Positions 55,375-64,000 of a stretch of DNA of 64,000 nt are shown here, piece by piece. A model generated the notes under the pieces. That model saw only the letters and a program-made list of their open reading frames with translations, was not told where the DNA came from and made no database searches. A program made the translations under genes and the position numbers. The DNA lies in contig NZ_JABFTV010000003.1 of NCBI RefSeq assembly GCF_021404405.1, positions 372,001-436,000 on the forward strand. The letters are read 5' to 3'. Source of the stretch: Billgrantia aerodenitrificans (GTDB lineage Bacteria > Pseudomonadota > Gammaproteobacteria > Pseudomonadales > Halomonadaceae). How positions within the stretch are numbered: position 1 is the stretch's first letter; the number at the start of each line of letters is the position of its first letter.

Positions 55375-56853
55375 CTACTTCGCCGGCTGGCCGGCGGTCG
55401 GTGCCGCTGCGCCGTAACGCTTGAGGCGCTCGATGTCCTCGGGCTCGATCTCCCAGGCGGCGGGATCGATGTCGAGGTCGGCGAACTTCTGGGCATCGAA
55501 CACCGGGTGGCGGATGCCGGCGCGGATCTGCTCGTCGAAGTCGCGCATCAGGCGCAGCCCAGGCTTGAACAGCATGAGCAGGGCGATGAGGTTGGCCAGC
55601 GCCAGGAAGCCCATGGTCACGTCGGCGAAGGCGAACACCGTGCCCAGGTCGGTCAGCGCACCCCAGGCGCAAAGCGCGACGATCGCGATGCGGAACAGGT
55701 TGAACAGCGTGACGTTGCCATCGCTGAAGTAGTTGAGGCTGTTCTCGCCCAGGTAGTAGTTGTAGAGAATGGTGCTGAAGCCGAACAGCAGCAGCGCCAC
55801 GCTGACGAAGCTGCGGCCCCATTCGCCCACGTGGTCGGCCAGCGAGACCTGGGTCAGCGCCACGCCGCCGATATCGGCACCGCTGGCCGGGTCGTAGGCG
55901 CCGCTGAGCAGGATGATGAAGGCGGTGGCCGAGCAGATGATCAGGGTGTCGATGAACACCGAGAAGGCCTGCACGACCCCCTGGTTGGCCGGGTGCGGCA
56001 CATAGGCCACCGCGGCGACGTTGGGCGCGCTGCCCAGGCCCGCCTCGTTGGAGAACAGGCCGCGCTTGACCCCCATCATGATGGCGGCGCCGATACCGCC
56101 ACCCACCGCCGGCTCCAGGCCGAAGGCGCTGTTGACGATCAGCAGGAAGACCTCGGGGATGCGCGGCAGGTTCATGCCCAGTACCACGAAGGCAATCAGC
56201 AGGTAGCCCACCGCCATGACCGGCACCAGCACCTCGGTCACCCGGGCGATGCGCTTGATGCCGCCGAAGATGATCAGGCCGACCACCGCGGCCATGCCGA
56301 TCCCGGTATAGAGCACCGGAATGCCGAAGGCGTCGTCGAAGGAGGTGGCCACGGCATAGGACTGCAGCGCGGTGAAGCCGAAACCGAAGGTGACCAGCAG
56401 CAGCACCGAGTAGAGCGCGGCCAGCCACTTCCAGCGGCTACCGAGGCCGCGGGCAATGTAGTAGGCCGGTCCGCCGCGGTAGGTGCCGTCCGGCTGGGCC
56501 GTCTTGTAGGCCTGGGCCAGGGTGCACTCGAGGAAGCTGGTGGCCATGCCCATCAGGCCGACCAGCCACATCCAGAAGATCGCCCCGGGGCCGCCGAGGG
56601 TGATGGCCACTGCCACGCCGGCGATGTTGCCGCCGCCGACGCGACCGGCAATGGAGAGCAGCAGCGCCTGGAAGGAGCTCAGGTGGCCGTGCTTGTCACG
56701 CTTGAACGCCTGGCTGGCGCCGAGGATGCGGAACATGCGGGCGAAATAGCGAAACTGGACGAAGCGCGAGCTCAGGGTGAAGCCGACGCCGACGGCGATC
56801 AGCAGGGCGATGAGCACCTTGCCCCACAGCAGGTCGTTGATCAGATCGAGCAT
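55375..56853 (-). CDS. Sodium:alanine/glutamine symporter, AGCS family
   Basis: Inner-membrane Na+ symporter of 492 residues with about ten or eleven hydrophobic helices. Family signature regions include GGNIAGVAVAITLGGPGAIFWMW in two pieces (about 73-95), the TYRGGPAYYI stretch and NEAGLGSAPN (about 270-279). Members import alanine, glycine or glutamine. Adjacent glsA favours glutamine. A sigma-54 promoter and three palindromic sites lie upstream, next to the gene for a sigma-54 activator, so expression is probably under that two-component system. Confidence 0.92.
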   Translation of the reverse strand: MLDLINDLLWGKVLIALLIAVGVGFTLSSRFVQFRYFARMFRILGASQAFKRDKHGHLSSFQALLLSIAGRVGGGNIAGVAVAITLGGPGAIFWMWLVGLMGMATSFLECTLAQAYKTAQPDGTYRGGPAYYIARGLGSRWKWLAALYSVLLLVTFGFGFTALQSYAVATSFDDAFGIPVLYTGIGMAAVVGLIIFGGIKRIARVTEVLVPVMAVGYLLIAFVVLGMNLPRIPEVFLLIVNSAFGLEPAVGGGIGAAIMMGVKRGLFSNEAGLGSAPNVAAVAYVPHPANQGVVQAFSVFIDTLIICSATAFIILLSGAYDPASGADIGGVALTQVSLADHVGEWGRSFVSVALLLFGFSTILYNYYLGENSLNYFSDGNVTLFNLFRIAIVALCAWGALTDLGTVFAFADVTMGFLALANLIALLMLFKPGLRLMRDFDEQIRAGIRHPVFDAQKFADLDIDPAAWEIEPEDIERLKRYGAAAPTAGQPAK

Positions 56854-56924
56854 CAGGCGTTCCTCCGCTCGGGCGCGACGTGGGGCAGCACGGACCGGGG
56901 AGTGGCGGTGGGTATCGTTATTCT

Positions 56925-57009
56925 TGGCATGGAACTGGAACCTCTTGCTGATGTTTTTGCGACTGGGCCCACCGTAAGCGGGCCGGTTGTCATCGCAAGT
57001 TCCATGCCA
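56925..57009. repeat. 12-bp inverted repeat spanning the AGCS leader
   Basis: TGGCATGGAACT at 56925-56936 and its exact complement at 56998-57009 are 61 bp apart. The right arm is also the -24 part of the sigma-54 promoter; the left arm lies within the presumed 5' leader. Confidence 0.7.
56994..57009 (-). promoter_or_regulatory. Sigma-54 promoter for the AGCS-glsA genes
   Basis: On the minus strand, TGGCATGGAACTTGCG has GG and GC 12 bases apart, as in the -24/-12 consensus TGGCAC-N5-TTGC. It lies about 140 bp upstream of the symporter start, giving a long leader, and 80-180 bp downstream of the three palindromes expected for an enhancer-binding activator. Confidence 0.7.
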
Positions 57010-57087
57010 TTCCGCTGCTTTCCTGCAACCTATTGATTCAGAGAGAAAAAATTCAAGAGGGTGAGGCTTTGCGCCATCGTCAGCGCT

Positions 57088-57101
57088 ATAACCCAGGTTC
57101 T
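57088..57101. promoter_or_regulatory. Putative activator site 3 (imperfect palindrome)
   Basis: ATAACCCAGGTTCT matches the perfect palindromes at 57156 and 57174 except near its right end. It is the copy closest to the sigma-54 promoter. Confidence 0.5.
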
Positions 57102-57155
57102 AGAGGGGTTAAGAGATAAAGCTAACTGATTGAACTGGAAGGACAAAAAAGAGCT

Positions 57156-57169
57156 ATAACTCAAGTTAT
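57156..57169. promoter_or_regulatory. Putative activator site 2 (palindrome)
   Basis: ATAACT-CA-AGTTAT has perfect 6-bp arms. It lies 18 bp from the next copy, centre to centre, compatible with cooperative binding of an activator on one DNA face. Confidence 0.6.
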
Positions 57170-57173
57170 CGTT

Positions 57174-57183
57174 ATAACCCAGG

Positions 57184-57187
<4 letters not shown>
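57174..57187. promoter_or_regulatory. Putative activator site 1 (palindrome)
   Basis: ATAACC-CA-GGTTAT has perfect 6-bp arms and overlaps the stop codon of the sigma-54 activator gene. Together with the other copies it forms an upstream activating region for the symporter promoter. Confidence 0.6.
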
Positions 57188-58613
<1,426 letters not shown>

Positions 58614-58617
<4 letters not shown>

Positions 58618-60392
58618 GGTGCGTCTGTCTCCTGCTCACGGGTCTGGGGCGTGCTGGTCGACGTCGCATCGGCCGGCCTGGTTGGCAGCGACAGCACGGC
58701 CCGGGTACCGTGGCCGGGCCGGGAGTCGAAGGTCAGGCCGCCCTGGTGCTCGCTGACGATACTGGCGGAGACGGAGAGGCCCAGCCCGGTGCCGCCGCAC
58801 TCGCGGCGGGTGGTGAAGAAGGGGTCCGTCAGCCGGTGCATGTCCTCGGGGGCGATGCCGCACCCCTCGTCGCACACCTCCACCAGCACCCGGCCCTCGC
58901 TGCGCTCGTGACGCGTCGTCAGGCGGATGCCCTGGGCAGGGTTCTCCAGCGCCTGACAGGCGTTCAGCACCAGGTTGATCACCACCTGCTCGATGCGCTG
59001 AGCGTTGCCGACCAGCGGCGGCAGGTCGTCGGCATAGTGGGCCTCGAAGCGGCCGGTCGCCTTGCGGATCGAATTGTCCACCAGGCGCACGGCGGTGGCC
59101 ACCACCTCGTTGAGATCGAAGAGTTCGGCCTGAGCGCTGCCGCCCTGGCGGGCGAAATCCTTGAGGTCGCCGACGATGCGCTTGATGCGCCGGGTACCCT
59201 CCTGCATGTCATCGATCATGCCGGGGATCTCCTCGCGCATGCGCGAATAGGGCAGCCCGCCGAACGGGAAGTCGCCGTGGCGGCGGTAGTGCGCTTCGAG
59301 GATCGGCTCGGCGTCGGCCCAGGCGTCGCGCAGCACCGGCAGGTTCAGCAGCAGCAGGCTGCTGGGGTTGTTGATCTCGTGGGCCACCCCCGAGACCAGC
59401 ACGCCGAGCGACGCCATCTTGTCGGCCTGGATCAGCTGCTGCTGGTGCAGCCGCAGCTCCTCGGTGCGCGCCGCCACCTCACGCTTGAGCAGGCGGTTCC
59501 AGATCACGATGACGCCCAGGATCAGCAGCAGCAGCGCCGAGAGCGCCGCGCCGACCTGGCCGACCCGGTGCCAGGGGAAGCCCTCGCCGCCCTCCAATGG
59601 CCCCAGCCAGCGGTCGTAGATAGCCTGGTGGCGGCCGGTGTTCTTGAGGATGGCCAGCCCCTCGCTGAACTTGGCCAGCAGGTTGGCGTCGCCCTGGCGC
59701 ACCGCGTAGCCGTAGCGCAGCGAAAAGGGCCGCGCCACCGGCACCAGGTTGGTCAGGCCCAGCTCGCGGCTGAGGTAGAGCGCCGGCAGGTTGGCCACCA
59801 GGGCGTAGTCGTGCTGGCCGGCGGCCAGCGCCCGCAGCGCATCGGCGTGGGTATCCACGGGGATCACCACGGCGCCGATGTCATGTTCGATCAGGTAGTC
59901 GTGCATGATGTCGCCGCGCTGGACCAACACCTCCTTGCCGCGCAGCTCCTCGACCTCGACCACCGGGTCGCCGCGGCGGGCGAAGATCGACTGATGGACG
60001 ATGGCGTGGGGCGGGGCGAAATCGAACTGTTCGGTGCGCGCCTCGGAGAACGACATGCCCTGGAGAATGTCGATCTCCCCCTGCTCCAGCCCCCGGCGCA
60101 CCTCGCTCCATGGCTTGAGCTCGATGCGCACCTCGATGCCCATCACCTCGGCGATGGCCTGGGTCAGCTCCACGTTGTAGCCGGCCGGCTCGCCGTCATC
60201 GTCGAGAAACTCGTAGGGCGGGTGATAGTGATCGCCACCGACGACGATGATGTCTCTGGCCCCCTCGGGCCCCTCGACCTGCCCCCAGCCCGGCAGGGGC
60301 ACCGCGAGGCAGACGGCCAGTGCCAGCCGTCGTAGCCACCCCATGATGCTGGATGGATGCCTTCGACAAGGCACTGCCCGGTTCGCCTTCAT
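58614..60392 (-). CDS. Hybrid sensor: periplasmic amino-acid-binding domain fused to histidine kinase
   Basis: Sensor of 592 residues. After a signal-like hydrophobic stretch (about 18-36) comes a bacterial extracellular solute-binding family 3 domain (about 46-270) with HPPYEFLDDDGEPAGYNVEL, typical of polar amino acid binders. A transmembrane helix (about 282-305) leads to a short coiled coil, a HisKA domain with VAHEINNP (about 345) and an HATPase with GTGLGLSVSAS (about 545). It would sense a periplasmic ligand, plausibly glutamine, and phosphorylate the coupled activator. An ATG 16 codons in is an alternative start. Confidence 0.92.
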
Positions 60393-60492
60393 GGTCGTGT
60401 CACTCGATATTCTGGATCTGAAAATAGACCGTGATTAATTTTCATAATCCAATCAAGCGTTTGTGGGTAATTTGAACTGCCGAGCGTGACTT

Positions 60493-60512
60493 TACTCCCC
60501 AGAGTACTCCCC
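60493..60512 (+). repeat. Paired TACTCCCC direct repeat
   Basis: TACTCCCC occurs at 60493-60500 and again at 60505-60512, a 12-bp period close to one helical turn. Such short direct repeats near an element end resemble integrase or excisionase arm sites; that role is inferred. Confidence 0.45.
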
Positions 60513-60524
60513 GTTTGGCTGAGG

Positions 60525-60599
60525 CTGCTCGACTGCTCGACTGCTCGACTGCTCGACTGCTCGACCTCGACTGCTCGACTGCTCGACCTCGACTGCTCG
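60525..60599. repeat. Tandem array of an 8-bp unit (CTGCTCGA)
   Basis: About nine units of CTGCTCGA run over 75 bp, with two places where a shorter CCTCGA variant breaks the phase. The array gives the only long open frame here, which is serine/arginine-rich and looks spurious. Confidence 0.85.
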
Positions 60600-60737
60600 T
60601 TCAGCCGGTCTCGAGGCGGAATGGCCAGCGAGTATACAGCAGCCATCTAGCATATCTACCAAGCCCGTGCCTGAGCGATAGCCACGTGATGATACCTAGG
60701 ATGTAGATTCAAGCGCATGAGACTGCAATGCACTCGT

Positions 60738-61436
60738 CTAGCCCTCAGGATGCAGTTTGTTGGCAAGGGTCTGCAAACGCTGCTCAAAGCGGGGGAGGCC
60801 AAGGCGCATGAGCTTCAGTTCAGGCAGTGCTGTCTTAACTTCTTTTTTTCGCATGTCGATTAGTGCGGTGTACTTGCCGATCATCTCGTCATCTAACGAC
60901 TCGTCAGTCAAATCTCCCAGCAGCGCTTGAAGACGGTACCGCTCATGTAATTCTTCGGCCAGGGATTCCAAGAGGTCGTTAATGGTGCGGCGATATAACC
61001 CAGTCATTTCCTCGTGCTTGGCCTTCAGCTCCTGGCACTCCTTCCTGGTCTTCTTTGCCGCTTCCCTTTCTTGGTCGTGTTGTCCAGCTGCCTCACTGAT
61101 CACCTGCCTAAGGGTCTCAACCCTCGACAACCCGCGCGCTTTGGCCAAGCGAGCCAGCTCCTTTCGGACTTGGCCGGGGAGTTGAAAGGCAACCTGCTGG
61201 CCGTTTCGGGTGCGGTACTGCTTCTGTCGCCAGGCAGCACGCATCTTGTCCACCCAGTAGCGAAAGGCCCGGTCTTGTTCATAACGCGCCATGGCCTCGA
61301 TGAAGGCAACGCCATCGAGCGGATACCCATTGATGGGGAGGACGCCGGGATACCCCTTGCGAGCCAAATACTGTCCCGCCCAGGCGAGCTGTCCATGGTC
61401 GTCAGGGTTAAGCCAGGTCAACCAGGTGGGTCGCAA
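60738..61436 (-). CDS. Ribbon-helix-helix / coiled-coil protein of a mobile element
   Basis: A 232-residue protein starting at TTG 61436 with GGAG about 9 bases upstream. Residues about 78-115 (QVAFQLP strand, then two helices ending in LRQVISEA) look like a ribbon-helix-helix DNA-binding fold. Residues about 118-185 are highly charged and helical, probably coiled coil. The N-terminal 75 residues, rich in W and Y, match nothing I recognise. It may repress its own divergent promoter, where ATCACAATG repeats lie, or act in element partition. Confidence 0.6.
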   Translation of the reverse strand: MRPTWLTWLNPDDHGQLAWAGQYLARKGYPGVLPINGYPLDGVAFIEAMARYEQDRAFRYWVDKMRAAWRQKQYRTRNGQQVAFQLPGQVRKELARLAKARGLSRVETLRQVISEAAGQHDQEREAAKKTRKECQELKAKHEEMTGLYRRTINDLLESLAEELHERYRLQALLGDLTDESLDDEMIGKYTALIDMRKKEVKTALPELKLMRLGLPRFEQRLQTLANKLHPEG

Positions 61437-61510
61437 TGCGGTGATCTCCAGGTGGTGAAGAAAGAATCATGGACCATTCACTGACCTCAGGATAACCACT
61501 GTCAGCAAGT

Positions 61511-61549
61511 ATCACAATGTAGCATCACAATGACACGTCACATTGTGAT
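61511..61549. promoter_or_regulatory. ATCACAATG repeats in divergent promoter region
   Basis: ATCACAATG occurs at 61511 and 61524 (13-bp period), and its complement CATTGTGAT at 61541-61549. The last two form an inverted repeat with an 8-bp spacer. Position between divergent genes suggests an operator, perhaps for the ribbon-helix-helix protein. Confidence 0.6.
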
Positions 61550-61616
61550 CTATATCCACCTTGCCCTGTATGTTTTGCGGCGATTAAATCGCTTCATGAT
61601 CTGCTATTCTGGCGGT

Positions 61617-63182
61617 ATGACCATCTCCCTGCTGTACTACTCTTTTGAGGATTACTGGCTGCCTCCTGAACCACCTTCCGAGGCGGATGAGCGACGGCGC
61701 CCCAAGCCAAGCAGGCCGCTGCCCCCCGAGGCACGCTGGCTGCTTTGGCAGTGGTCGCGGGTTATCGGCCTGGACCAGCGCACCATTTGCCATGTGCAAA
61801 CACTAAGCCAGCGTCTTGGCACAACGACGCAGCAGTGGGGCCGACTAATGCGCATGCTGAAAGCTAGTGGTGTGATGGTGCCCCGCCCGGTGCCTCAGAA
61901 GCGGGGAAGGCCCCTCACCGAGTACCGCATTGCCGCTGACGTGCGATACGACTTGGGGCGCCTGGCTGTGTTGGACACACCTCACCATCGCGAGATAGAG
62001 CACGTTCTGAGCGGATGCGCCTCTTATTCCTCTGCGTCAGTAGCGCAGCCGCCTTGCGATGCCAGTAACTCTAACCTTCTCTCGCCTGATGAGCGCCGGT
62101 GTCGTTTGACCGCGGCCAATCGCTGGCTCATAGCCGTTCTCTTGGCTCATGCCGATGGTTCTGGGCGAGTGACCGGCTTGAGCTATACCCGCCTGGGGCA
62201 CTTCACCGGCATGAGTCGTATCCAGTTACAGAGCCAGATTTCTAAGCTTCGAGCTCAAAAGGTCCTGGCATACCACCAGCCGGGCCGGCTGGGGCGGCTG
62301 CTCGGCTGCCAGATGACCTCGATTTTCGTTCTCGATCTGGACCATCGCCTCATTAGGCCTGAAAGCCGTACTGAGATGGGCGTTATTTTGCTCTCTAGGC
62401 ATGGAGGGAAGCAGGAAAAGCGCACTGTGATCAACGGCATGGTGGAAGCGTTGTTCGTGGTGGCTCACTATCGAGCGCAAGCCCCGGACAGGGATCGGAA
62501 GTTAGAAGTCAGGGGAACAGTGGAACAGCATGCACGTGCCTTGTTGTCGAAATACTGTGACCCTGGGCCACTCGCGAAAGAACTGGTCGAGGCTTACGAC
62601 GCTAACGCTGCCAACTGGTTGCTGGCCCGCCTGCATGGCTACGCTGAGCAGCTCCTATCAACCGGCTGGGACACGCTGGGTTCGAGAAACCAGAGTTGGG
62701 ATCATCCTGTCGCCAAGGTGATGGATGCAGTAGCCAAAGACTTCCCCGGAAGGCCTCGGGCCACCGACCAGCAAGAGAGTACAGAGCCTTCCTCTGATGG
62801 CGCAGTAAGCTCTGATGGTGACGCTGGCGCGGATTTTACCCAAGCTGATGGAGATGCGGAGGCAGCTGCTACTCATGCCCCCTATGTCAGCTTGCTTTAC
62901 TCTCTGGCCCATCACCTTGCCGTCGAGATCAAGTATTATTTGGAAGGAGTGACGAATCACGGCGAGCGACTACGTGAGCTGACCTACAGCCTGACACCTG
63001 ATCCGGTGTACGGCCTAACCCGTTTGAAGGTTCAAGGGTTTAGGCAGCGAGGAGCCGATCAGAAGCGCCCTGTCTATGCAATCGCCATATTGCACCCCGC
63101 CGTCAAGAGTGACATGACGACATGGCTAAACCAGCATCGTGATCTCGGGGACTCGCCCCCAATGGCTCCCGTACCTCGCTAG
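61617..63182 (+). CDS. Unknown mobile-element protein with winged-helix-like segments
   Basis: A 521-residue protein not recognised by family. Two segments look like winged helices: about residues 40-105 (SQRLGTTTQQWGRLMRML) and about 165-230 (LSYTRLGHFTGMSRIQLQ, ISKLRAQ). A low-complexity acidic linker (about 380-420, rich in S, D, A, E) separates a C-terminal part. The frame is open back to 61530, but an earlier start would overlap the repeated operator. DNA binding, for example in replication or regulation of the element, is plausible. It is divergent from the ribbon-helix-helix gene. Confidence 0.6.
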   Translation: MTISLLYYSFEDYWLPPEPPSEADERRRPKPSRPLPPEARWLLWQWSRVIGLDQRTICHVQTLSQRLGTTTQQWGRLMRMLKASGVMVPRPVPQKRGRPLTEYRIAADVRYDLGRLAVLDTPHHREIEHVLSGCASYSSASVAQPPCDASNSNLLSPDERRCRLTAANRWLIAVLLAHADGSGRVTGLSYTRLGHFTGMSRIQLQSQISKLRAQKVLAYHQPGRLGRLLGCQMTSIFVLDLDHRLIRPESRTEMGVILLSRHGGKQEKRTVINGMVEALFVVAHYRAQAPDRDRKLEVRGTVEQHARALLSKYCDPGPLAKELVEAYDANAANWLLARLHGYAEQLLSTGWDTLGSRNQSWDHPVAKVMDAVAKDFPGRPRATDQQESTEPSSDGAVSSDGDAGADFTQADGDAEAAATHAPYVSLLYSLAHHLAVEIKYYLEGVTNHGERLRELTYSLTPDPVYGLTRLKVQGFRQRGADQKRPVYAIAILHPAVKSDMTTWLNQHRDLGDSPPMAPVPR

Positions 63183-63310
63183 CGATTCGGGCGCCGGTTT
63201 CGTCCAGTCTCCAAAGAGCCCTTTCTGCAGCCACTTACGGAGAGGGATTCTTTTTAGACTGTCCGTAGCGTCGGATTTTGTCCCAGGTAATAGGAATAGC
63301 TCTGACGGCC

Positions 63311-63333
63311 CCACTACTGCAAGGCAGTAGTGG
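63311..63333. terminator. Hairpin upstream of alpA
   Basis: CCACTACTGC pairs with GCAGTAGTGG over loop AAG (perfect 10-bp stem), 128 bp after the previous gene and 84 bp before alpA. No T-run is present; it may be a terminator or leader structure. Confidence 0.45.
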
Positions 63334-63416
63334 TATCAAGCGAGAATAGCTGTTCTGGTCTCCAATAAAATAATACTCGCTGCCCTCATCTCATGAACGA
63401 ATAACAGGAGTTCGTC

Positions 63417-63614
63417 ATGAGCATGAAACTGGTCCGCATCAAGGAAGTCATGGATCGCACCGGTCTCGGTAGGTCCACAGTCTACAAATACATGAACCTT
63501 GGTCTTTTCCCCAAGCCCATCAGGCTTGGTTCCCGGGCCGTGGCCTGGGTCGAGAGTGAGGTAGTGGCATGGATTCAACACGGCATCGAATGCCGGGATA
63601 GCGAGTCCATCTAG
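63417..63614 (+). CDS. AlpA family phage/island transcriptional regulator
   Basis: A 65-residue MerR-like HTH protein. VRIKEVMDRTGLGRSTVYKYM, here spanning two helices, followed by FPKPIRLGSRAVAWVESEV and W at the end, is the standard AlpA pattern. AlpA-type proteins activate excision or integrase genes of prophages and genomic islands. CAGGAG precedes the ATG. It supports the view that this end of the window is a mobile element. Confidence 0.92.
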   Translation: MSMKLVRIKEVMDRTGLGRSTVYKYMNLGLFPKPIRLGSRAVAWVESEVVAWIQHGIECRDSESI

Positions 63615-63940
63615 CACTCTTTGATTTAGAAATAAATGATGTAATGGAAGAGCGGAAAATCCGCCTACATCCCCGTTGGTCCATCAGAGCCCACCTGCAT
63701 TTGCTGGTCCTCGCATCAGCATTTCCGGCCCTTGTTTAATTGTTATTACCCTAATCAAGAGAGCAGAGAGGGGCCTTCAGTCCCGAATCCAAGCGAGCAA
63801 GGGAAGAGTCACAGCAACAGCTACATCCACCCACCTACCAACCCTGAATCCAGCATCAGCTGGAGGATTAATCGTGCCTGATATCAGCGCCGATGACCGA
63901 CAAGGCATCGGCGTTTACTCATGTCACTCGAGATTTGAAA
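63615..63940. other. Gene-free region after alpA
   Basis: About 326 bp, lower in GC than the chromosome, with no credible gene. It probably holds the promoter of the next gene, but I saw no clear site. Confidence 0.5.
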
Positions 63941-64000
63941 ATGACTACCAGACACCCCACCAATCCCAACCTTCACCTGACTCACTCCACCTCGTTCAAC
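63941..64000 (+). CDS. Start of a gene cut by the window end, possibly inovirus-Gp2-like
   Basis: An ATG opens 20 codons to the window edge (MTTRHPTNPN, then LHLTHSTSFN). The NPNLHLTHS-TSFN pattern recalls the N-terminus of inovirus Gp2 / YagK-YfjJ type proteins often found after alpA in genomic islands. With only 20 residues this is a guess from pattern and context. Confidence 0.4.
   Translation, partial: MTTRHPTNPNLHLTHSTSFN

Larger units (their letters stand above)
60393..60737. other. Gene-free junction region with repeats
   Basis: About 345 bp without a credible gene. It holds the presumed kinase promoter, two TACTCCCC copies, a short tandem array and an A/T-richer stretch. The right part differs in composition from the chromosome to the left, so the edge of an inserted element probably lies here. 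Confidence 0.5.

Noticed and set aside
55304-56428. Long upstream extension of the glutaminase frame
   Set aside because: It is a shadow of the AGCS symporter gene in another frame; the glutaminase homology begins near 55276.
60389-60646. Serine/arginine-rich open frame on the minus strand
   Set aside because: It is created by the tandem CTGCTCGA array, has no recognisable domain and runs into the kinase start.
60400-60737. tRNA gene as integration target of the element
   Set aside because: No cloverleaf or T-loop-like sequence was found in the junction region.
63126-63314. 62-codon minus-strand frame after the unknown element gene
   Set aside because: It overlaps the end of a well-supported gene and has no convincing ribosome site or homology.

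Overview
The window is GC-rich DNA from the chromosome of a gammaproteobacterium, most likely of the Halomonadaceae (Halomonas or a close relative). This is inferred from protein resemblance and gene order. The segment phoU-pstBAC-pstS, phoB-phoR, ubiA, ubiC, rubB, HU follows an arrangement I recall from Pseudomonas. Other genes (sodium symporters, a TRAP binding protein, a HexR-like regulator, tandem mgtE) fit a halophilic or marine heterotroph. I recognised no tRNA, rRNA, CRISPR array or complete insertion sequence.

Region by region: 1-2228 holds two tandem mgtE magnesium channel genes, the first cut by the window edge. 2582-11261 carries envelope genes: uppP, an ApbE flavin transferase, glmU-glmS, a DUF945 protein, a PAP2 phosphatase and a DUF72 protein. 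11392-18211 has an SNF-type sodium symporter, a small PA3496-like gene, a HexR-like regulator, uvrD, a MITE-like element, an orphan TRAP binding protein and a YciA thioesterase. 18366-26479 is the phosphate regulon: pstS, pstC, pstA, pstB, phoU and cysZ facing phoB-phoR, with two good Pho boxes. 26494-30155 holds ubiA, ubiC, rubB, HU and a small unknown protein.

30205-36138 is a poorly characterised catabolic cluster: a LysR regulator, an aldehyde dehydrogenase, a beta-hydroxyacid dehydrogenase, an M20 amidohydrolase, and two membrane proteins, one of the DUF3100 family. 36343-42525 has a YccS-like protein, oxyR-recG and an SDR epimerase. 42628-46005 groups a small outer-membrane barrel, a NarL-type two-component system and a PagL-type lipid A deacylase. 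46074-54372 has thpR, ridA, spoT-rpoZ-gmk and ppk-ppx, a stringent-response and polyphosphate neighbourhood that complements the Pst/Pho genes.

54353-60392 looks like a self-contained glutamine (or amino acid) sensing and use module. A histidine kinase with a fused periplasmic binding domain is translationally coupled to a sigma-54 activator. This is followed by three copies of a 14-bp palindrome, a sigma-54 promoter, an AGCS symporter and a glutaminase. From about 60480 to the right end the composition changes: repeats, a ribbon-helix-helix protein, a divergent winged-helix-like protein, an AlpA regulator and the start of a possible inovirus-Gp2-like gene. This looks like the left end of an integrated mobile element that continues beyond the window.
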